A DNA stretch of 55,000 bases, from contig NZ_AAWL01000009.1 in NCBI RefSeq assembly GCF_000169155.1, positions 1 through 55,000 on the forward strand, in the 5' to 3' direction. The position numbers were made by a program, and so were the translations under genes. Each line of letters begins with the position of its first letter. Position 1 is the first letter of the stretch. Positions 33,728 through 42,701 of the stretch are shown here, in pieces. This DNA comes from Thermosinus carboxydivorans Nor1 (GTDB lineage: Bacteria; Bacillota; Negativicutes; Sporomusales; Thermosinaceae). A model generated the notes under the pieces. It did not search any database. It saw only the letters and a list, made by a program, of their open reading frames with translations, and was not told the origin of the DNA.

Positions 33728-33994
33728 TTATTGAGCCAGTGCGTTAACTTTTTGCGCCAGACGAGATTTCTTCCGGGCCGCGGCATTTTTATGAATAACG
33801 CCTTTCGCGGCGGCTTTGTCAATAATGCTGCTGGCTTTGGTCAGGAGGGTTTTAGCCTCTTCTACTTGGCCGGCTTGAACCGCTTCGGCAACTTTGCGGG
33901 AAATGGTGCGGATAGCGGTTTTCACCGGGAAGTTGCGGGCGCGGCGTTCCGCATCGGTTTTTACGCTGCGAATGGAAGACTTGATATTCGGCAA
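33728..33994 (-). CDS. rpsT: 30S ribosomal protein S20
   Basis: An 88-residue basic, helical protein with the S20 pattern (PNIKSSIRSVKTDAERRARN and GVIHKNAAARKKSRLAQKVNAL, seen in parts). It binds 16S rRNA. The frame is open to a GTG at 34003, but that GTG lies within AAAGGAGGTGA itself, so the TTG at 33994 (six bases after it) is the start and gives the usual MPNIKSS N-terminus. Rare start codons in rpsT are known from other bacteria and are tied to autoregulation. Confidence 0.95.
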   Translation of the reverse strand: MPNIKSSIRSVKTDAERRARNFPVKTAIRTISRKVAEAVQAGQVEEAKTLLTKASSIIDKAAAKGVIHKNAAARKKSRLAQKVNALAQ

Positions 33995-34201
33995 GTGTTT
34001 CACCTCCTTTGACCGTGTCGCTTAAAACATTTTAGCATGGACAAAACTAAAATGCAAGCAACAATTCCCAGACTGCACAAAATTCCCGCCAAGTTCATGG
34101 TGTTAGCATGACAGCTCCTGTATAGCCTTTTTTTGTTCCGGACACGCTAGTTTCATCATAAGAAAATGGATAGGTGCACTATTAAGCCGAGGAGGAAGGA
34201 T

Positions 34202-35173
34202 ATGCAGCAGGCAAATTTTACCCCGCGCACAGACTTGGCGTTGGAAGCAAGAGAGGTTTTAACCCGCCGCGTGCGGGAAGATATACCCGGCGTCATTGTC
34301 GAAACGTCTGAAGACGAAGATGTGCTTATTACCCGGGTTAACATCACCACGCCTGAGGCGGAACGGTTGATGGGCAAATTGCAGGGCACATATATTACTA
34401 TTGAAGCACCAGGCCTACGGTATAAAAATACGCCCCTCGAGAAAAAAGTCATGAATTTTTTGGCTCAGGAACTAGGCCAGCTCGTCCAACTGCCGCGTAA
34501 TGGCACCGCTTTGGTGGTGGGGCTGGGAAACTGGAATGTTACCCCTGATGCATTGGGACCCCGTGCAGTAGATAAAATTGTTGTTACCAGGCACCTCCAG
34601 GAAATGCTATCGCCTGAGCTAAAAGGCGGTGTCCGTTCCGTGTGTGCCATTGCCCCTGGCGTACTCGGCATAACCGGTATGGAGACCGCCGAGATTATCC
34701 AGGGTATCGTAAGCCGCGTTAAGCCTGATGTGGTCATAGCCATCGATGCCCTCGCGGCGGCATCCAGCCATCGCGTCATAACCACCGTGCAGATTGCCAA
34801 TACCGGGATTCATCCTGGTTCCGGTGTAGGCAATAAACGCTTCGGCCTTACGCAGCAATCCCTTGGGGTACCGGTTATTGCTATCGGTGTTCCTACCGTG
34901 GTCCACGCTTCCACCATCGCCATGGATACCATTGACACCCTGCAGGAGCATGCCGCCTTTGCCCGCTATTTCCGGAGCATGGCCAATCTAACCGACCAGG
35001 ACCGACAGGTTATTGTTCGGCAGGTGCTGCCTGACACGTTGGGCGATCTAATGGTGACACCGAAAGAAATCGACCGTCTTATTAACGACATCGCCAATGT
35101 GGTGGCTGGGGGTATCAACCAGGCAATGCACCCTCACATTGACTATGAAAATATTCATCTTTACCTCCATTAG
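34202..35173 (+). CDS. gpr: Germination protease GPR
   Basis: A 323-residue spore protease that degrades small acid-soluble proteins when the spore germinates. Family sequence is clear from FTPRTDLALEAREVL (the self-cleavage region near the N-terminus) through VGLGNWNVTPDALGP and IDALAAASSHRVITTVQIANTGIHPGSGVGN (seen in parts). The open frame starts at 34166, but GAGGAGGAAGG points to the ATG at 34202. It is followed by spoIIP, as in other spore formers. In family members it is made in the forespore; no clear forespore promoter was recognised here. Confidence 0.96.
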   Translation: MQQANFTPRTDLALEAREVLTRRVREDIPGVIVETSEDEDVLITRVNITTPEAERLMGKLQGTYITIEAPGLRYKNTPLEKKVMNFLAQELGQLVQLPRNGTALVVGLGNWNVTPDALGPRAVDKIVVTRHLQEMLSPELKGGVRSVCAIAPGVLGITGMETAEIIQGIVSRVKPDVVIAIDALAAASSHRVITTVQIANTGIHPGSGVGNKRFGLTQQSLGVPVIAIGVPTVVHASTIAMDTIDTLQEHAAFARYFRSMANLTDQDRQVIVRQVLPDTLGDLMVTPKEIDRLINDIANVVAGGINQAMHPHIDYENIHLYLH

Positions 35174-35250
35174 CGGGTAGGAAGGAAGTAATATCGCTTT
35201 GCCGTCAAGCATATACATTGTATGTAAACACAAGACAGGGGGCAGCAAGC

Positions 35251-36273
35251 TTGAGAAGACGGCGGCGGTACCATTCCCAAATAAAACCTCTTTATATTAC
35301 TTTGTGTGTTGCAATTTTCTTCTTGGTTATTGCGGCAGGATACTGGATGCTTCACGAGGCGGCGCTGCCGGTTAGCACCAGTGCCAGCACGGAAATCCCT
35401 AAATGGCGTGAAATATTTTTTGCCAGTATTCCGGGAATATCAGGGGCGTCGCAGCCCGTAAAGATTGCGGCAGAGCTGACGCCGCAAAAGTTTTTAGGGA
35501 GGATTGTTTTATTCCTTACCAATATTGATATCGGCGACAGCAAGTCCTTGCTGCGGATGGAAATTCCGCTGCTAGCTGCAGTTAAGTCAAGCATCCCCAT
35601 AGTGAGCGCGAAAAGTCTGCCCAATTTCCCCAAGTTTGATCCGCAGACTTTTTTATTGCCTGGTAAGCCGCTGATTGGTATCTATCATACTCATACTTCG
35701 GAATCGTTTGTTCCTAATTCCGGTGTTACCCATAAACGCGGTGGACAGCCAGGGGACATTGTCGATGTGGGCAAAGCCCTTGTGGCTCGCTTGGATAAGC
35801 ATGGCATCAAAGCGGTTCACAGCACGACCGTTCATGATTATCCAAGCTTTATGAAAGCATATGGTCCGTCGGAAAATACGGTAAAGAAAATGCTGGCTGA
35901 CTATCCTTCCATCCAAATGGTTTTTGATATTCACCGGGACGCCGATAAGCGAGAAAATTCAGTTGTTCAGATTAATGGCGCGACCGTGGCGCGAATTACT
36001 ATCGTGGTAGCTACCGGGCAACAAGATCTGGTACAGCCCCATTGGCAACAAAACCATGCCTTTGCCAAGTTAATTGATGCCAAGCTCGACCAGCATTTCC
36101 CCGGGTTGTCGCGGGGGATTCAGCTTGTTGATTGGCGCTACAATCAGCATCTGCACCCTCGTTCCCTGCTGATTGAGGTAGGGTGCCAAGATAACAGCAA
36201 GGAGGAAGCTGTGCGCAGTATTGAGATGTTTGGCGACGTGCTGGCGGAAATTATTGCGGAGAATAATAATTGA
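35251..36273 (+). CDS. spoIIP: Stage II sporulation protein P
   Basis: A 340-residue membrane-anchored amidase/endopeptidase of engulfment. An arginine-rich start (RRRRRYHSQIK) precedes one membrane segment (residues about 17-38). The catalytic domain has IYHTHTSESFVP, VFDIHRDA and LIEVGCQDN, the zinc-ligand pattern of the family. The first candidate codon at 35218 has no ribosome binding site; TTG at 35251, after GGGGGCAGCAAGC, is the more likely start. With SpoIID and SpoIIM it thins septal peptidoglycan. It lies 77 bp after gpr. Confidence 0.94.
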   Translation: MRRRRRYHSQIKPLYITLCVAIFFLVIAAGYWMLHEAALPVSTSASTEIPKWREIFFASIPGISGASQPVKIAAELTPQKFLGRIVLFLTNIDIGDSKSLLRMEIPLLAAVKSSIPIVSAKSLPNFPKFDPQTFLLPGKPLIGIYHTHTSESFVPNSGVTHKRGGQPGDIVDVGKALVARLDKHGIKAVHSTTVHDYPSFMKAYGPSENTVKKMLADYPSIQMVFDIHRDADKRENSVVQINGATVARITIVVATGQQDLVQPHWQQNHAFAKLIDAKLDQHFPGLSRGIQLVDWRYNQHLHPRSLLIEVGCQDNSKEEAVRSIEMFGDVLAEIIAENNN

Positions 36274-36384
36274 CCGGAAAGTCCCTCTAGAGGGTCGAAA
36301 GCGCCTTTTAGGGGGAGTTTTTATTGGGATGTATAAACTTGCCCTGCTCGTGACATGTTTATTTGATAGGGAGGAGGGCGACAG

Positions 36385-36891
36385 ATGTTGGTCCGGTTGA
36401 GTGTTGCCGATGCGAAGGTCATCCTTCGGGGGCTGCTCGTTATGCTGGCTGTTATCATTGCCGGCGTCTCCGCGGCGGAATATCAGATGAATAATATGAC
36501 CCAGCAACGCAATTTTGTGCAGGCCGTAAATATTCGCCGGGAACATGGTGGGTATGAGGTTTACTTATTTGGCCAGGTCACCAATTTTTCGGCGCTCTAT
36601 CCGCTCGGAAAGATAAAAACTGCCGGTGGAGACGTCATCTTTGAATACAATAGCACCCGCCTGGCCCTGCCAACGGTGGTTTATCTTGATCTTAACAAGG
36701 TTGTCTATTGGTTAAAGATATGGCGGAACCAATTTATTGATGAAGCCATCAAGACCAAACGTGACCTGGAATGGTATATTGCCATGTTACGCCCCTATTT
36801 AGTGCTAGCCGGTCAATTAATGCGTGAATGGTGTGAGTGGCTGGCTGGACTCTTTAAACCATTATCCGGCTTTTCCCTGCCGGGCGAATGA
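36385..36891 (+). CDS. Hypothetical membrane-anchored protein between spoIIP and lepA
   Basis: A 168-residue protein that I do not recognise. One hydrophobic segment (residues about 14-30, GLLVMLAVIIAGVSAAEY) anchors it; the remainder appears extracytoplasmic, with a beta-rich middle (GGYEVYLFGQVTNFSALYPLGK seen in parts) and an amphipathic helical end (WYIAMLRPYLVLAGQLMREWCEWLAGLF). GGGAGGAGG precedes the ATG. Position between spoIIP and lepA suggests it may be a sporulation or envelope gene, but nothing in the sequence proves it. Confidence 0.75.
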   Translation: MLVRLSVADAKVILRGLLVMLAVIIAGVSAAEYQMNNMTQQRNFVQAVNIRREHGGYEVYLFGQVTNFSALYPLGKIKTAGGDVIFEYNSTRLALPTVVYLDLNKVVYWLKIWRNQFIDEAIKTKRDLEWYIAMLRPYLVLAGQLMREWCEWLAGLFKPLSGFSLPGE

Positions 36892-36982
36892 TGGTAGTAT
36901 TCTCCTGATGCTTGCAGGCACTAAACAGCCAATGATATAATTATTGGAAGCAACCCATGTACGTTTGCGAGAGGAGCCTGCA

Positions 36983-38779
36983 ATGAATACGTCGCATATC
37001 CGTAATTTTTCCATTATCGCGCATATTGACCACGGTAAGTCGACCCTTGCTGACCGCATAATAGAATATACCGGTGCGCTGTCTGAACGGGAAATGGAGG
37101 ACCAGGTGCTGGACCAGCTGGAGCTGGAACGCGAACGCGGCATTACCATTAAGGCCCAAGCCGTCCGGCTTAATTATACCGCCCGGGACGGGCAAACTTA
37201 TATGCTTAACCTTATTGACACACCGGGGCACGTTGACTTTACCTATGAGGTTTCACGCAGCCTGGCGGCCTGTGAAGGAGCACTGCTGGTTGTCGACGCC
37301 TCCCAGGGGATTGAGGCCCAAACCTTGGCCAACGTCTATTTGGCCCTCGAGCACAACCTGGAGATTATCCCGGTTATAAACAAGATTGACCTTCCTAACG
37401 CCGACCCGGAAAAGGTCAAGCAGGAAATCGAGGATGTAATCGGCCTTGACGCGTCGGAGGCTGTGCTGGTCAGTGCCAAGGCGGGGATTGGTATCGAAGA
37501 TGTACTAGAAGCTATCATTAAAAAAATTCCGCCGCCGCGCACCGATGCCACGAAACCCCTTCGGGCGCTTATTTTCGATTCGCATTTTGATTCGTATAAA
37601 GGGGTCATTGCCTATGTGCGGGTGATGGATGGCAAAATCGTTCCCGGTATGAAGATTAAAATGATGGCGACCGATAAAAAGTTCGAAGTCACCGAAGTAG
37701 GGGTATTTCGTCCTTACTTGGCCAATGTAGACGAACTGGGGCCCGGTGAGGTGGGTTTTGTCGCCGCTAGCATAAAAAACGTCAAAGATACGCGCGTCGG
37801 GGATACCATTACCGATGCTGACAACCCGGCCACCGAGCCGCTACCTGGTTACCGCAAGATTACGCCCATGGTGTATTGCGGCTTGTATCCGGTCGACAGT
37901 TCCGATTACGACGCTTTGCGCGACGCGCTGGAAAAACTCAAACTGAATGATGCCTCGCTTGTCTTTGAACCCGAAACTTCCGTTGCGTTGGGATTTGGTT
38001 TCCGCTGCGGCTTTTTGGGTCTATTGCATATGGACGTCATTCAAGAGCGCCTCGAGCGCGAGTATAACTTGACGCTGATAACTACGGCGCCGAACGTAAT
38101 TTACAAAGTATACAAGACAAACGGGGAAATTTTGGATATCGACAATCCTGCACGGCTGCCTACGCCTCAGGAAATCGACCATATTGAAGAGCCGTATGTT
38201 CGTGCCAGTATCATCGTGCCTAATGACTATGTAGGGGCGGTTATGGAGCTGTCGCAGGAAAAACGCGGCGAGTTTAAAGATATGCGGTATCTTGATATGA
38301 CGCGCGTAATGTTGACTTATGAACTGCCGCTTAGCGAAATTATTTATGACTATTTTGATCGTCTCAAGTCAGCTACCCGGGGTTACGCATCGCTTGATTA
38401 CGAACTCATCGGCTATCGCGCGTCCAACCTTGTCAAGTTGGATATCCTGCTCAACGGCGATCCTGTGGACGCCCTGAGCGTAATTGTCCATCGCGACCGG
38501 GCCCAAGCACGCGGGCGGCAGCTGGTAGAAAAACTGAAAGAAATCATTCCGCGGCAAATGTTCGAAATTCCTATCCAGGCGGCGATTGGCAATAAAGTCA
38601 TTGCTCGCGAAACAGTCCGCGCTCTCCGCAAGGACGTGCTTGCCAAATGCTATGGTGGTGACATAACGCGTAAGCGGAAACTGCTGGAAAAACAAAAAGA
38701 AGGCAAAAAGCGCATGAAGCAGGTTGGTAGCGTAGAAGTGCCGCAGGAAGCCTTTATGGCGATTTTGAAAATGGATTGA
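36983..38779 (+). CDS. lepA: Elongation factor 4 (LepA)
   Basis: A 598-residue translational GTPase with the G-domain motifs [14 protein letters not shown] and NKID near residues 14, 78 and 132, EF-G-like domains, and the LepA-specific C-terminal domain ending [20 protein letters not shown]. The open frame extends to 36944, but GAGAGGAG fits the ATG at 36983, which yields the normal [20 protein letters not shown] start. It acts on ribosomes during stress and assembly. hemW follows after 3 bp. Confidence 0.97.
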   Translation: MNTSHIRNFSIIAHIDHGKSTLADRIIEYTGALSEREMEDQVLDQLELERERGITIKAQAVRLNYTARDGQTYMLNLIDTPGHVDFTYEVSRSLAACEGALLVVDASQGIEAQTLANVYLALEHNLEIIPVINKIDLPNADPEKVKQEIEDVIGLDASEAVLVSAKAGIGIEDVLEAIIKKIPPPRTDATKPLRALIFDSHFDSYKGVIAYVRVMDGKIVPGMKIKMMATDKKFEVTEVGVFRPYLANVDELGPGEVGFVAASIKNVKDTRVGDTITDADNPATEPLPGYRKITPMVYCGLYPVDSSDYDALRDALEKLKLNDASLVFEPETSVALGFGFRCGFLGLLHMDVIQERLEREYNLTLITTAPNVIYKVYKTNGEILDIDNPARLPTPQEIDHIEEPYVRASIIVPNDYVGAVMELSQEKRGEFKDMRYLDMTRVMLTYELPLSEIIYDYFDRLKSATRGYASLDYELIGYRASNLVKLDILLNGDPVDALSVIVHRDRAQARGRQLVEKLKEIIPRQMFEIPIQAAIGNKVIARETVRALRKDVLAKCYGGDITRKRKLLEKQKEGKKRMKQVGSVEVPQEAFMAILKMD

Positions 38780-38782
38780 CCC

Positions 38783-39925
38783 ATGAAACTCGGGCTTTAC
38801 ATTCATATTCCTTTCTGCCGGCAAAAGTGTTTGTATTGTGACTTCCCTTCTCATGACAACCTAGCTCACCTGTACCAGGACTATATTGACGCTTTGTGCC
38901 GGGAAATTGCCGAGCAGGGAAGGCGTTTTGCCGGTTGGGTTGTTGATACCGTCTATATTGGTGGCGGCACCCCTACTGTGCTGCCGAGTGAACTCTTAGG
39001 CCGGGTGTTTGCCAGCCTTGCTGCCGCGTTTTCGCTGGAACCGGCTGTTGAAATTACGGTAGAAGCTAATCCGGGCACGATAGATTTGCCGCTTTTAAAG
39101 GCCCTGCGGGCTTGGGGGGTAAATCGCCTGAGTTTCGGTGTTCAGACGTTTGTTCCGCATCTTTTGCCCCTGCTCGGGCGCGTTCATACGGCCGAACAGG
39201 GGATTGAGGCTGTTGAATTGGCGCGAGCGGCTGGTTTTGACAACATCAACCTTGATTTAATGTATGGCCTGCCCGAGCAGCGCCAGGCGGACGTGGCGGA
39301 CAGTCTAAGCAGGGCTACAGAACTTGGGGTGCCACACCTTTCGGTGTACGGCCTGAAAGTGGAGGAGGGCACCCCTTTCGCTGTTAGCCATGCTGCCGGT
39401 AAGCTTGCTCTGCCTGATGAAACAGAAGAAGAAGCAATGTACGACTTGGTAACTGCTTTTTTACGGCAAGCGGGCTACCGCCGGTATGAAATTTCCAACT
39501 ATTGTCTGAGCGGCTACGAATGCCGCCATAATCTCAAATATTGGCACTATCAGCCTTTCTTGGGGTTAGGCGCCGCTGCTTATTCTTTCGTAGACGGAGT
39601 GCGCTGGGCTAATACTCCCCAAGTGACAGAATATATCCAGGCGCAGCGACAGGGCGCTTTGGCCGTCCACGACCGCGAAGTATTGGACAGACAAACGCAG
39701 ATTACCGAATTTATTTTTCTGGCCCTGCGCACTGCCGCTGGGCTTGATAGCGGAATATTCCAAGAACGTTTTGGTATCTCTTTTTGGGACGCGTACCGCG
39801 CCACGATTGACACCCTCTCGCAGCGCGGGCTGGTAGAGCGGTGCGGCAACAGGCTGCGCCTCACCGACTTAGGGATGAAATTTGGCAATATTGTTTTTGC
39901 GTCCTTTTTGCCGGACAAGGCTTGA
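38783..39925 (+). CDS. hemW: Radical SAM heme chaperone HemW
   Basis: A 380-residue radical SAM protein with the cluster motif CRQKCLYCDF near residue 12, the glycine-rich YIGGGTPTVL and the family region LSFGVQTF. It was formerly called an oxygen-independent coproporphyrinogen oxidase, but HemW lacks that activity and carries heme to acceptor proteins. It begins 3 bp after lepA, with only a weak ribosome binding site (GGATTGA), which suggests translational coupling. The heat-shock promoter follows it. Confidence 0.93.
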   Translation: MKLGLYIHIPFCRQKCLYCDFPSHDNLAHLYQDYIDALCREIAEQGRRFAGWVVDTVYIGGGTPTVLPSELLGRVFASLAAAFSLEPAVEITVEANPGTIDLPLLKALRAWGVNRLSFGVQTFVPHLLPLLGRVHTAEQGIEAVELARAAGFDNINLDLMYGLPEQRQADVADSLSRATELGVPHLSVYGLKVEEGTPFAVSHAAGKLALPDETEEEAMYDLVTAFLRQAGYRRYEISNYCLSGYECRHNLKYWHYQPFLGLGAAAYSFVDGVRWANTPQVTEYIQAQRQGALAVHDREVLDRQTQITEFIFLALRTAAGLDSGIFQERFGISFWDAYRATIDTLSQRGLVERCGNRLRLTDLGMKFGNIVFASFLPDKA

Positions 39926-39940
39926 AATTACACGATTATC

Positions 39941-40007
39941 TTGACAGCGGCAGGTCACGGTGGTATGTTTTAATTAGGCATTAGCACTCTAATCGAACGA
40001 GTGCTAA
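39941..40007 (+). promoter_or_regulatory. Heat-shock promoter with perfect CIRCE operator
   Basis: TTGACA (39941-39946), 17 bp, TATGTT (39964-39969) form a vegetative sigma-factor promoter. The CIRCE element TTAGCACTC-N9-GAGTGCTAA is perfect at 39981-40007 and overlaps the expected start of transcription. HrcA, encoded by the first gene of the operon, binds CIRCE. The whole operon through dnaJ, including the chaperonin, should therefore be heat-inducible. Confidence 0.97.
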
Positions 40008-40025
40008 CAACAGGAGGTGTAAGGG

Positions 40026-41051
40026 GTGGACGAGAGAAAGCGGAAAATTCTTCAGGCCATTATTGATGATTATATTTCTACCGCGGAGCCAGTGGGGTCG
40101 CGCACAATTGCTCGCAAATACAACTTGGGGGTTAGTCCGGCTACTATTCGCAATGAAATGGCCGATTTAGAATTATTAGGTTATCTCGAACAACCCCACA
40201 CTTCTGCCGGCCGCATACCTTCGGCCAAAGGCTATCGCTTTTATGTTGATTGTTTGCTGGCGCCGCAACCTCTTTCTGAAAAAGAAATTGCCCTGATTGA
40301 ACGCTGGTATCAAACCAAGGTGCGACGGCTGGAAGAGGTCTTTCAGGAAACGGCAAAAATTCTGTCGCGCATCACCCGCAACATTTCCCTGGTACTTGCG
40401 CCGCAGCTTTCACAATGTGCTTTCAAATATATGCAGTTTTTACCACTGGATGAACGGCGCGCCATCCTTGTTGTTGTTTCCGATACCGGTTTTGTAGAAA
40501 ATAAAATTATTGAAATCCCTGAGGGTATCGGTTTTCAAGAGCTGCAGAAAATTGCCGGCGCCATCAACGAGCGCCTGGCCGGTCTGGCTTTTGACCGGAT
40601 AAAATCTTCCCTTTTGCGGGAAATTAAGCACGATATTATACCCAACCGCGCTCTTTTTGAAACAGCGTTAGAATTTATTAAGGATGCGCTGGCGGTAGAA
40701 AGAAAAGACCGGGTGTATACGGGCGGAACGACCCAGGTTTTGGACCAGCCGGAATTCCGCGATGTGGATAAGGTCAGAGGTTTGCTGGCCATGCTGGAAG
40801 AAGAGCAGCTCCTGGTCGATATCCTGCATATGCGGGAAAGCGACGGGGTGGTTGTCACTATCGGCGGGGAAAACAAATATACCGGCATTCATGACTGCAG
40901 CATGGTGCAAGCTACCTATCGCGTCGACGGGCAGGTAGTTGGCACAGTGGCTGTTTTGGGTCCTACCCGCATGGAATATGGCCGAATAATGTCGGTGCTG
41001 GAATTCATGCACCGGCATTTGGGGCAAATCTTGAAAAAATACGGAATTTAG
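40026..41051 (+). CDS. hrcA: Heat-inducible transcription repressor HrcA
   Basis: A 341-residue repressor. The N-terminal winged helix contains VGSRTIARKYNLGVSPATIRNEMADLE (seen in parts) and the signature HTSAGRIPSAKGYRFYVD; the C-terminal GAF-like domain contains GGENKYTGIHDCSMVQATY. HrcA binds CIRCE, and in many bacteria it needs GroEL to stay folded. Here the neighbouring chaperonin is of group III, so which chaperonin tunes HrcA is an open question. Start is GTG after AGGAGGTG. Confidence 0.97.
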   Translation: MDERKRKILQAIIDDYISTAEPVGSRTIARKYNLGVSPATIRNEMADLELLGYLEQPHTSAGRIPSAKGYRFYVDCLLAPQPLSEKEIALIERWYQTKVRRLEEVFQETAKILSRITRNISLVLAPQLSQCAFKYMQFLPLDERRAILVVVSDTGFVENKIIEIPEGIGFQELQKIAGAINERLAGLAFDRIKSSLLREIKHDIIPNRALFETALEFIKDALAVERKDRVYTGGTTQVLDQPEFRDVDKVRGLLAMLEEEQLLVDILHMRESDGVVVTIGGENKYTGIHDCSMVQATYRVDGQVVGTVAVLGPTRMEYGRIMSVLEFMHRHLGQILKKYGI

Positions 41052-41070
41052 GGCGGCATAAATGCCGCCC
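41051..41070 (+). other. mRNA hairpin between hrcA and the chaperonin gene
   Basis: GGGCGGCAT and ATGCCGCCC form a perfect 9-bp stem with a two-base loop, starting at the last base of the hrcA stop codon. There is no T run, so it is unlikely to end transcription. It may be a processing or stability element that lets the chaperonin mRNA accumulate above hrcA. Confidence 0.65.
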
Positions 41071-41094
41071 GTACCTATGGGAGGAATGGGCTAG

Positions 41095-42684
41095 ATGAAT
41101 CTTAAGCAAGCTGGCAGCGGCGCAGAAGTAGATGAACGTCTCGCGGCGCTGCTTACCAATGCCAACGCAGTACGCGCCATTACGGCGGCCGTTGAGGGAA
41201 CCATCGGCCCGAAAGGGCTCGATACCATGCTCGTGGACCGTTTTGGCGAAGTCATTATTACCAATGATGGAGTAACCATTTTAGATAAAATGGATGTAAA
41301 CCATCCTGCCGCCAAGATGCTGATTAATATTGCTAAAGCTCAGCAGGCCGAGGTGGGGGATGGGACAACGACGGCTACCATCATGGCCGGCGGGCTTGTT
41401 GCCGAAGGTGTCAACCAGGTATTGCGGGGTGTGCCGGTGGCCCGGGTCATTGAAGGGGTTCGTTATGGCGTCGCCCGAGCGATTGAGGAAATAAAGCGGC
41501 GAGGTCGCAAGGTAACCGATTTAAACGATCCTGTTTTACGGAATATCGCGATGATTGCCGGCCGGGAGCATGCGGATATTGCCGACCTGGTGGTAGCTGC
41601 GGCACGCCTTATTGGGGCGGAAAAATTATGCGAACCCAACTTTAAACTTTCGGATATTATCACGGCCGAAGAAGGCGCCGAAAATGAAGTATTCATGGGT
41701 GTCATTGTTGATAAAGAGCGCATGAACAAAGAAATGCCGGAAGAGCTTACGGATGTGAAGGTGCTGGTCATTGACGATGCGCTCGAGCCCGAGGAAATCG
41801 GCGATGAAGCTCTTAGCACCGAGTCAGGGTTTAAACGGTACATAGAGCTTCAAGATGAGTTCAAGCGCAATGTGCGTAAAATCGTTGAACTCGGGGTCAG
41901 GCTCGTCCTTGTTGACCGGGGCGTCCATGATGACGCCGACGAAATTCTGACCGATGCCGGCGTGATGGTAATCCAGCGCGTCCCAGCCAAAGATTTGCGG
42001 CGAGCGGCTGAGCACACCGGGGCGCGGATGATGAAACGCACCGGTCTGAAGAAAGACCTGGCTGATATTGAGAAATATCTTGGTTATGCTGAACGCGTCT
42101 ACGAAGACGAGAAGCTTGAACATGTCCGTATTCTTGGCGGCCAAGGCAAGCCGATGGCCACCATTTTAGTAGGGGCGGCCACGGAAGAAGTAGTTGGTGA
42201 GCGCGAGCGCATCGCGAAAGATGCCGCGTCCAGTGTTCAGGCGGCAATCAAGGGCGGCTACGTTCCCGGCGGCGGCGCCTGCGAAATCGCCATTGCTCGG
42301 GCGGTGGAAAAAGCGCGGGAGGAAATTAAAGGCATGGCTGCATATGGTGTGGACTGTGTAACCAACGCCTTGAAGCGGCCATTGGCCCAAATCGTCGAAA
42401 ATGCCGGGTTTAATCCGCTGGAAAAAGTCGAGGAGGTTATAGCAGCCCAGGCGGCAAAGGGCAGTGACTCGCTTGGCATTGATTGCGACACAGGCGAGGT
42501 AGCCGACATGCTAGAGCGGGGCGTCGTCGACCCAGTGCCTGTTAAGCTGCACGCTATTAAAGCGGCGGGCGAAGTGGCAGTGGCAATTTTGCGTATTGAT
42601 ACTATTATAAAAAAGAAAGAGGAAGGCGCTGCTGCCGGAAAAACCGCGGCCAGTAGCGATGCGGCCGGCATGCCGGACTTTTAA
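41095..42684 (+). CDS. Group III (archaeal/CCT-like) chaperonin in a bacterial dnaK operon
   Basis: A 529-residue chaperonin of the thermosome/TRiC type, not GroEL. Nucleotide-binding motifs are GPKGLDTMLVD (residues 38-48), TNDGVTIL (56-63), GDGTTT (88-93) and the late VPGGGACEIAIA. The sequence keeps the group II features IDDALEP-type apical region and LVDRGVHDDADEIL and lacks GroEL's C-terminal GGM repeats, ending AAGMPDF. No groES-like gene is adjacent, as expected for chaperonins with a built-in lid. It lies between hrcA and grpE. Such bacterial group III chaperonins have been described from Carboxydothermus hydrogenoformans, also next to dnaK genes. Conserved tract length and motifs look intact. 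Confidence 0.95.
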   Translation: MNLKQAGSGAEVDERLAALLTNANAVRAITAAVEGTIGPKGLDTMLVDRFGEVIITNDGVTILDKMDVNHPAAKMLINIAKAQQAEVGDGTTTATIMAGGLVAEGVNQVLRGVPVARVIEGVRYGVARAIEEIKRRGRKVTDLNDPVLRNIAMIAGREHADIADLVVAAARLIGAEKLCEPNFKLSDIITAEEGAENEVFMGVIVDKERMNKEMPEELTDVKVLVIDDALEPEEIGDEALSTESGFKRYIELQDEFKRNVRKIVELGVRLVLVDRGVHDDADEILTDAGVMVIQRVPAKDLRRAAEHTGARMMKRTGLKKDLADIEKYLGYAERVYEDEKLEHVRILGGQGKPMATILVGAATEEVVGERERIAKDAASSVQAAIKGGYVPGGGACEIAIARAVEKAREEIKGMAAYGVDCVTNALKRPLAQIVENAGFNPLEKVEEVIAAQAAKGSDSLGIDCDTGEVADMLERGVVDPVPVKLHAIKAAGEVAVAILRIDTIIKKKEEGAAAGKTAASSDAAGMPDF

Positions 42685-42701
42685 GCACGAGGTGAAATAT
42701 A

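Noticed and set aside
36944-36982. Longer N-terminus for lepA
   Set aside because: The extension has no ribosome binding site, whereas the ATG at 36983 has one and gives the family's usual start.
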